Assembly (NCBI GenBank): GCA_902491055.1
Contig: CABUGI010000069.1
Coordinates: 1 to 9,583, forward strand
DNA from: an uncultured Collinsella sp.
Lineage (GTDB): Bacteria > Actinomycetota > Coriobacteriia > Coriobacteriales > Coriobacteriaceae
Reading direction: 5' to 3'
Length of the DNA stretch: 9,583 nucleotides
The notes under the pieces were generated by a model. It was not told where the DNA came from, did not search any database, and saw nothing but the letters and a program-made list of their open reading frames with translations. The position numbers were made by a program, and so were the translations under genes. Below are positions 5,954 to 9,583 of this stretch, piece by piece. The stretch's first letter is position 1, and each line of letters begins with the position of its first letter.

Positions 5954-7389
5954 GTGGTCAGTGCCAGGCGGTCGTATGCGATCTGCCCGTTGAGCAGTGG
6001 ATGGTTTCGAACTCCTTTATCGGTATGGAGATCACCAAAGAGGTTCCGACGGGCGAGCAGTTTGGCATTGCCGTCTCTAAAGACAACCCCGAGCTGACAC
6101 AGGCCATCAACGATGCCCTTGCCAAGATCAAGAGCTCCGGCGCCTATGACAAACTGTACGAGAAGTGGTTTGGCATGGCACCCACGAGCGAGTCCGATAA
6201 CGAGGATGCCTCGAGCTCAGAGGACGCGACGGGCGCTTCACTCGCCGTCACCTCGGCGACCGCCAAGTCAAACGAAGACGGCGGCAACGGCGTGCTCGGC
6301 GGCATCGCAACCCGCCTGACCTGGGAAGCGACAACGGGTAGCGACGAGGGCGACGTTTCGCAAATTGAGCTTGAGCTGCCCGAAGGCGGGTCATTTGAAA
6401 GCACCGATGTTAAGGTCACGCTGCTCGACGGACTGAACCAGACGGGTGTCAAGGCATCGTGCTCGCTGGACGGCTCAAAGCTCGTCATCAAGTTCGCCGA
6501 TCCCGTCGCTGCCGGCTCGCAGATTCGCGTTGTCGTCCCCGACGTCGTATTCCCGAGCAACGCGGGTGCCTATGCCGTCACCGGCAGCTATGTCACCGAC
6601 GGCGACAAGCGAGATCTTCCCGAGAGCCCCACCATCAGCGTCTCGGAGAGCACCATGGTGCAAGAAATCGTCGCCTGGCTCGATGCCCAGCCTTGGGTTG
6701 CCGCATGGAACTCCAACCCGTTTTTGGGCATGTTCTGCAAGCCGCAGATTATCGTCACCTCAATCGCCTCGCTCTTTAAGGGCTGGGGCATAGCACTTGC
6801 CGTGACCGCCATCGGTTTTCCGCTCGCCATCCCCATCGGCTTGCTGTTTGCCTTTATGAAAATCAGTCATAGTCGTATGCTGCGCGGCATCGCCGTGACA
6901 TACATCAACGTCCTGCGCGGAACCCCGCTCTTCCTGCAGATCTACATTGCGTTCTTTGGGTTCCCTATGATCGGTCTCAACGTGCCCAATCTGCCGCTCG
7001 GCGTTGGCGTGCTCGCCATCAACTGTTCGGCCTATCTTGCCGAGATTTTCCGTGCCGGCATCGAGAGCGTACCGCATGGTCAAGCGGAAGCTGCCTACTC
7101 GCTTGGCATGACTTGGTCCCAAGTTATGTCGCGCATCGTGATCCCGCAGGCTGTACGTTACGTTATACCGACTATGACCAGCGAGTTCGTTATGCTGTAC
7201 AAGGACACGTCACTGCTTTCGAGCGTTGGCGTCATGGAGCTCATGCTGTTCTCCAAAAACCTCACGGCCACCACGGGCAACATTACGCCCTACATTTGCG
7301 CCGCACTTTACTATCTGGTCGTGACGATTCCGCTCATCCACATCGTCACCAAGGTGGAGCACCGTCTCGCCGAGCGCAGCAAGCGCTAA
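5815..7389 (+). CDS. C-terminal fragment of the importer: second SBP lobe, acidic linker, predicted beta domain and HisM-type permease
   Basis: The open frame after the lesion; its first usable start is a GTG at 5851 with no ribosome binding site, so independent expression is unlikely. The second SBP lobe (S-G-T-T-S-E-E-W through Y-D-K-L-Y-E-K-W-F-G) ends near 6175. A Ser/Glu/Asp/Ala-rich linker runs from about 6178 to 6300, then a roughly 115-residue segment of alternating hydrophobic strands (6301-6654) that I cannot assign to a family. The permease (BPD_transp_1 type) follows, with membrane segments near 6748-6860, 6905-6980, 6990-7050 and 7280-7350. Its EAA loop for docking an ATPase is E-A-A-Y-S-L-G-M followed by I-V-I-P-Q-A (about 7087-7152). 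The TAA stop is followed by a strong terminator. Confidence 0.8.
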   Translation, partial: VDSLNAPGVKIAVQSGTTSEEWAIENLPQATTVNFDDWTAAFTAVMSGQCQAVVCDLPVEQWMVSNSFIGMEITKEVPTGEQFGIAVSKDNPELTQAINDALAKIKSSGAYDKLYEKWFGMAPTSESDNEDASSSEDATGASLAVTSATAKSNEDGGNGVLGGIATRLTWEATTGSDEGDVSQIELELPEGGSFESTDVKVTLLDGLNQTGVKASCSLDGSKLVIKFADPVAAGSQIRVVVPDVVFPSNAGAYAVTGSYVTDGDKRDLPESPTISVSESTMVQEIVAWLDAQPWVAAWNSNPFLGMFCKPQIIVTSIASLFKGWGIALAVTAIGFPLAIPIGLLFAFMKISHSRMLRGIAVTYINVLRGTPLFLQIYIAFFGFPMIGLNVPNLPLGVGVLAINCSAYLAEIFRAGIESVPHGQAEAAYSLGMTWSQVMSRIVIPQAVRYVIPTMTSEFVMLYKDTSLLSSVGVMELMLFSKNLTATTGNITPYICAALYYLVVTIPLIHIVTKVEHRLAERSKR

Positions 7390-7411
7390 CCGCTCATTAC
7401 ATAGCGTTCGC

Positions 7412-7456
7412 AACCACGGCCCGCCGCTTCCTCTGAAGATCGGGCCGTGGTTTTTT
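7412..7456 (+). terminator. Strong Rho-independent terminator after the transporter gene
   Basis: A perfect 12-bp inverted repeat, AACCACGGCCCG (7412-7423) and CGGGCCGTGGTT (7441-7452), encloses a 17-nt loop and runs straight into six T residues (7451-7456). It begins 22 nt after the transporter stop codon, so it should end that transcript and isolate asnB. There is no T tract on the minus-strand side, so it acts in the plus direction only. Confidence 0.93.
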
Positions 7457-7581
7457 CGGTTCGCTCGGCGCTTATGCCCTATCACGAAACAAAAGATTGG
7501 CATGATAGTAAAGATTATTTGACATCAGCTGCCACAATCCTTGCGGCAGTACACCTGAGCCGTCAGCAGAAAGGATCTTGC
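7457..7581 (+). promoter_or_regulatory. asnB leader with possible ribosome-binding-site sequestration
   Basis: The 125 nt between the terminator and asnB must hold its promoter. A perfect -35 hexamer TTGACA lies at 7519-7524, but no -10 hexamer follows at 16-18 bp, so the promoter is unresolved. A small hairpin with arms CTGCC (7529-7533) and GGCAG (7545-7549) has the sequence ATCCTT (7537-7542) in its loop. ATCCTT is exactly complementary to the AAGGAT (7571-7576) of the asnB ribosome binding site. Two alternative structures are therefore possible, one of them hiding the start. No T-box signature was seen. This is manual pairing only. Confidence 0.35.
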
Positions 7582-9450
7582 ATGTGCGGTTTTGTCGGTT
7601 TTACCGGTACAGATGAACAGAGTGAGCTGGTTCTCACGGCTATGATGAATCGCATCATCCACCGTGGTCCCGATATGGGCGGCCAGCATATCGTCGACAA
7701 CGTTGCCCTTGGCTTCCGTCGTCTTTCGATTCTCGATCTTTCCGAAGCTGGAGCTCAGCCCATGTCGAGCGACGACGGCAAGGTCACGATTGTCTTCAAC
7801 GGAGAGATCTACAACTTCCAGGAGCTTCGCGCCGAGCTGGAGGCAGCCGGCTACGCCTTCCACTGCAACGCTGATACCGAGGTCCTGGTACACGGTTACG
7901 AGGAGTGGGGCGAGGACCTGGTCAACCGCCTGCGTGGCATGTACGCGTTCGTGATTCACGACCAGAACAAGAACAAACTCTTTGGCGCTCGCGACATCTT
8001 TGGTATCAAGCCGTTCTATTACTACCAGGCATCCGATGGCTCGCTGCTGTTTGGCTCCGAGATCAAGAGCTTCCTGGATCATCCCAAGTTTGAGAAGGCT
8101 GTCAACCACGACGCGCTGCGCCCCTACCTGACGCTGCAATTCCCCGCCACGGAGGAGACCTTCTTTAAGGGCGTGTTCAAGCTTGCCCCGGCGCATTGCT
8201 TTACGTATGACCTGACGACCAACACCATGGACATCAAGCGTTACTGGAGCTGTGACTTCACCGACGACAACTCCAAGACCTTCGAGGAGTACGTGGACGA
8301 GTGCGACAAGGTCGTGCACGAAAGCGTCGCTGCACACCGAATCGCCGATGTTAAGGTGGGCTCGTTCCTTTCTGGCGGCGTGGACTCCAGCTACATTGCC
8401 GCCTGTCTCATGCCCGACACCACGTATTCTGTCGGCTTCGATTACAAGAACTTCAACGAGACCAACTACGCTGCCGAGCTTTCCGACAAGCTGGGTATCA
8501 AGAATGTGCGCAAGATGATTACCGCCGACGAGTTCTTCGATGCATTGCCCGATATCCAGTATCACATGGACGAGCCACAATCGAACCTGTCCAGCGTGCC
8601 TCTGTACTATCTGGCGCAGATGGCTTCCGAAGAGGTCACCGTCGTCCTTTCGGGCGAGGGTGCCGACGAGCTGTTTGCCGGCTACGAGTGGTACGAGGAC
8701 ACCCCCGAGATGCGCTCCTTTAAGAAGCGCGTGCCGCTCGGCGTACGTCGCGCCCTGGGCTCGCTCGTTCAGCATCTCCCCTACTTTAAGGGCCACAACT
8801 TCCTGACGAAATGCGCCGAGGTTCCCGAGCGCTGGTATGTGGGTCAGGCAAAGGTGTTCGATCCCTCCGAGGTCGACGAGGTGCTCAAGCCCGCTTATGA
8901 CACCGGCAAGAACGCCGCCGAGATGTGCGCCGAGTACTACAAGCAGGTTCCCAACTGCTGCGAGCTTTCCAAGAAACAGTATCTGGATATGAACATGTGG
9001 CTGCCGGGCGACATCCTGCTCAAGGCAGACAAGATGTGCATGGCGCATTCTCTGGAGCTTCGCGTCCCGTTCCTGGACAAGAAGGTCATGGAGTTTGCCG
9101 AGCACATTCCTGCCAACTACCGTGTTAACGAAGAAGGCTGCAAGCTCGTTCTGCGTCACGCTGCCAACCGTACGCTGCCCGACGAGTGGGCAACGCGCAA
9201 GAAGGTGGGCTTCCCCGTACCGGTCAAGTTCTGGCTGCGCGAGCAAAAGTACTACGACTACGTAAAGGAATACTTCACCGCACCGTGGGCTGCCGATTTC
9301 TTTGACACCGATGCGCTCATGAAACTGCTTGACGATCACTTTGAGGGTCGCGCGCTCAACCAGCGCAAGATCTATACCACGTTGACGTTCCTCATCTGGT
9401 ACAAGCGCTTCTTTATCGACGAGGACAAGGGCGCCGAAGTCGCCGCGTAA
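7582..9450 (+). CDS. asnB: Asparagine synthetase (glutamine-hydrolysing)
   Basis: A 622-aa two-domain enzyme that makes asparagine from aspartate, ATP and glutamine in the cytoplasm. The start is fixed by the N-terminal nucleophile Cys2 in M-C-G-F-V-G, which must be exposed by Met removal; AAAGGA lies about 7 nt upstream. The glutaminase domain shows H-R-G-P-D at 27-31, R-L-S-I at 47-50 and N-G-E-I-Y-N at 73-78. The synthetase domain has the ATP-pyrophosphatase loop S-G-G-V-D-S at 264-269, then G-E-G-A-D-E-L-F-A-G-Y and the C-terminal L-P-G-D-I-L-L-K-A-D-K with L-E-L-R-V-P-F-L-D around 474-499. It is longer than E. coli AsnB (554 aa) and closer to the larger Bacillus-type enzymes. All catalytic motifs look intact. 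It stands alone between a terminator and a tRNA gene; the gene before it encodes a probable glutamine/glutamate importer. Confidence 0.97.
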   Translation: MCGFVGFTGTDEQSELVLTAMMNRIIHRGPDMGGQHIVDNVALGFRRLSILDLSEAGAQPMSSDDGKVTIVFNGEIYNFQELRAELEAAGYAFHCNADTEVLVHGYEEWGEDLVNRLRGMYAFVIHDQNKNKLFGARDIFGIKPFYYYQASDGSLLFGSEIKSFLDHPKFEKAVNHDALRPYLTLQFPATEETFFKGVFKLAPAHCFTYDLTTNTMDIKRYWSCDFTDDNSKTFEEYVDECDKVVHESVAAHRIADVKVGSFLSGGVDSSYIAACLMPDTTYSVGFDYKNFNETNYAAELSDKLGIKNVRKMITADEFFDALPDIQYHMDEPQSNLSSVPLYYLAQMASEEVTVVLSGEGADELFAGYEWYEDTPEMRSFKKRVPLGVRRALGSLVQHLPYFKGHNFLTKCAEVPERWYVGQAKVFDPSEVDEVLKPAYDTGKNAAEMCAEYYKQVPNCCELSKKQYLDMNMWLPGDILLKADKMCMAHSLELRVPFLDKKVMEFAEHIPANYRVNEEGCKLVLRHAANRTLPDEWATRKKVGFPVPVKFWLREQKYYDYVKEYFTAPWAADFFDTDALMKLLDDHFEGRALNQRKIYTTLTFLIWYKRFFIDEDKGAEVAA

Positions 9451-9470
9451 GTTTCGTTATGAATTAGCGG

Positions 9471-9497
9471 TGAACAGCACGGGGTTTCCGCTATACT
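9471..9497 (+). promoter_or_regulatory. Candidate promoter for the tRNA-Val gene
   Basis: A good -10 hexamer, TATACT (9492-9497), lies 10 nt before the tRNA 5' end. The -35 is weaker: TGAACA (9471-9476) at 15-bp spacing or GTGAAC (9470-9475) at 16 bp. Initiation 6-8 nt after the -10 would leave a leader of only about 2-5 nt. An imperfect hairpin, AGCGG (9466-9470) with CCGCT (9488-9492), overlaps this promoter but has no T tract, so it is not a clear asnB terminator. Confidence 0.5.
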
Positions 9498-9507
9498 CAA
9501 TCCCTGC

Positions 9508-9583
9508 GGGCGATTGGCGCAACGGTTAGCGCAGGTGCTTTACACGCACAAGGCTGGGGGTTCGAATCCCTCATCGCCCACCA
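9508..9583 (+). tRNA. tRNA-Val (anticodon UAC)
   Basis: A 76-nt cloverleaf with CCA encoded, ending at the last base of the window. The acceptor stem GGGCGAT pairs with ATCGCCC, followed by discriminator A and CCA. The D stem is GCGC/GCGC. The anticodon loop TTTACAC places TAC at positions 34-36, which reads valine GUA and probably other GUN codons. A five-base variable region AGGCT follows. The T stem GGGGG/CCCTC contains one G-T pair, with T loop TTCGAAT. The anticodon stem GGTGC/GCACA has a G-A mismatch at its outermost pair (27-43). Other positions look functional. It lies 57 nt after asnB. Confidence 0.95.

Larger units (their letters stand above)
5342..7389 (+). pseudogene. Polar amino-acid ABC importer, fused substrate-binding protein and permease, broken by a one-base frameshift
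   Basis: Two reading frames together encode one protein of about 682 aa. From the ATG at 5342 (AAAGGA about 7 nt upstream) the protein reads in frame to Asp157, codon 5810-5812. Homology then continues in another frame from GTC at 5815 (V-D-S-L-N-A-P-G-V-K-I-A-V-Q-S-G). Only two bases (AG, 5813-5814) lie between, so one base is missing; restoring an A gives G-Y-D-K-V-D-S-L-N. A -1 shift would also join the frames, but there is no slippery heptamer. The cause could be a genuine inactivating mutation or a sequencing/assembly error, and the downstream frame shows no other damage, which favours a recent or artefactual event. An intact product would be a membrane-anchored Glu/Gln/His-type importer needing a separate ATPase, which is not encoded in this window. 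Confidence 0.85.

Noticed and set aside
7457..7581. T-box riboswitch for asparagine upstream of asnB
   Set aside because: The leader is too short and lacks the conserved T-box (GGGTGG-type) sequence and a specifier hairpin.
7525..9339. A 604-codon open frame on the minus strand opposite asnB
   Set aside because: It is antisense to a clear asparagine synthetase, has no ribosome binding site or recognisable domain, and long antisense frames are expected from strong third-position G/C bias.
1..9583. Mobile element, CRISPR array, prophage or defence system
   Set aside because: No transposase or integrase, no spaced direct repeats, no terminal inverted repeats and no defence domain was seen. The tRNA at the right edge could be an integration target, but nothing beyond it is visible.

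Overview
The window looks like chromosomal DNA of a high-GC Gram-positive gut actinobacterium, most likely Coriobacteriia and close to Collinsella. That placement is inference from four things: strong G/C bias at third codon positions, a streptococcal-like (non-DAP) MurE, a lipoprotein/permease fusion transporter, and a large AsnB. No rRNA or named marker settles it. I see no phage, insertion sequence, CRISPR array or defence system. It reads as a core housekeeping region with one damaged transporter gene.

Left part (1-5057), all minus strand and so transcribed right to left: murE, a HAD-family phosphatase, murI, rph, rdgB and the 5' end of dtd. The gaps from murE to rph are 34-55 bp, which suggests one operon. 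There is a 143-bp gap with a possible weak terminator between rph and rdgB, and rdgB and dtd are coupled. The cluster joins peptidoglycan precursor synthesis (MurI makes D-glutamate; MurE adds the third-position diamine to the stem peptide) with RNA and nucleotide quality control (RNase PH trims tRNA 3' ends, RdgB hydrolyses dITP/XTP, Dtd removes D-amino acids from tRNA).

Middle (5058-5341): a 284-bp divergent intergenic region, AT-rich for this genome, that should hold the promoters for murE (minus) and the transporter (plus).

Right part (5342-9583), plus strand: a one-polypeptide polar amino-acid ABC importer (lipoprotein signal, SBP_bac_3 domain, acidic linker, predicted beta domain, permease) broken by an apparent one-base deletion at about 5813. 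A strong intrinsic terminator follows at 7412-7456. Next comes asnB (glutamine-hydrolysing asparagine synthetase), whose leader may be able to hide its ribosome binding site. A tRNA-Val(UAC) with encoded CCA ends exactly at the window edge. No ATPase for the importer is encoded here.

The observations most worth checking are the transporter frameshift, the beta domain between its binding and permease domains, the DDPG motif in MurE where DAP-adding enzymes have DNPR, and the shortened loop in RNase PH that lacks a normally conserved arginine.
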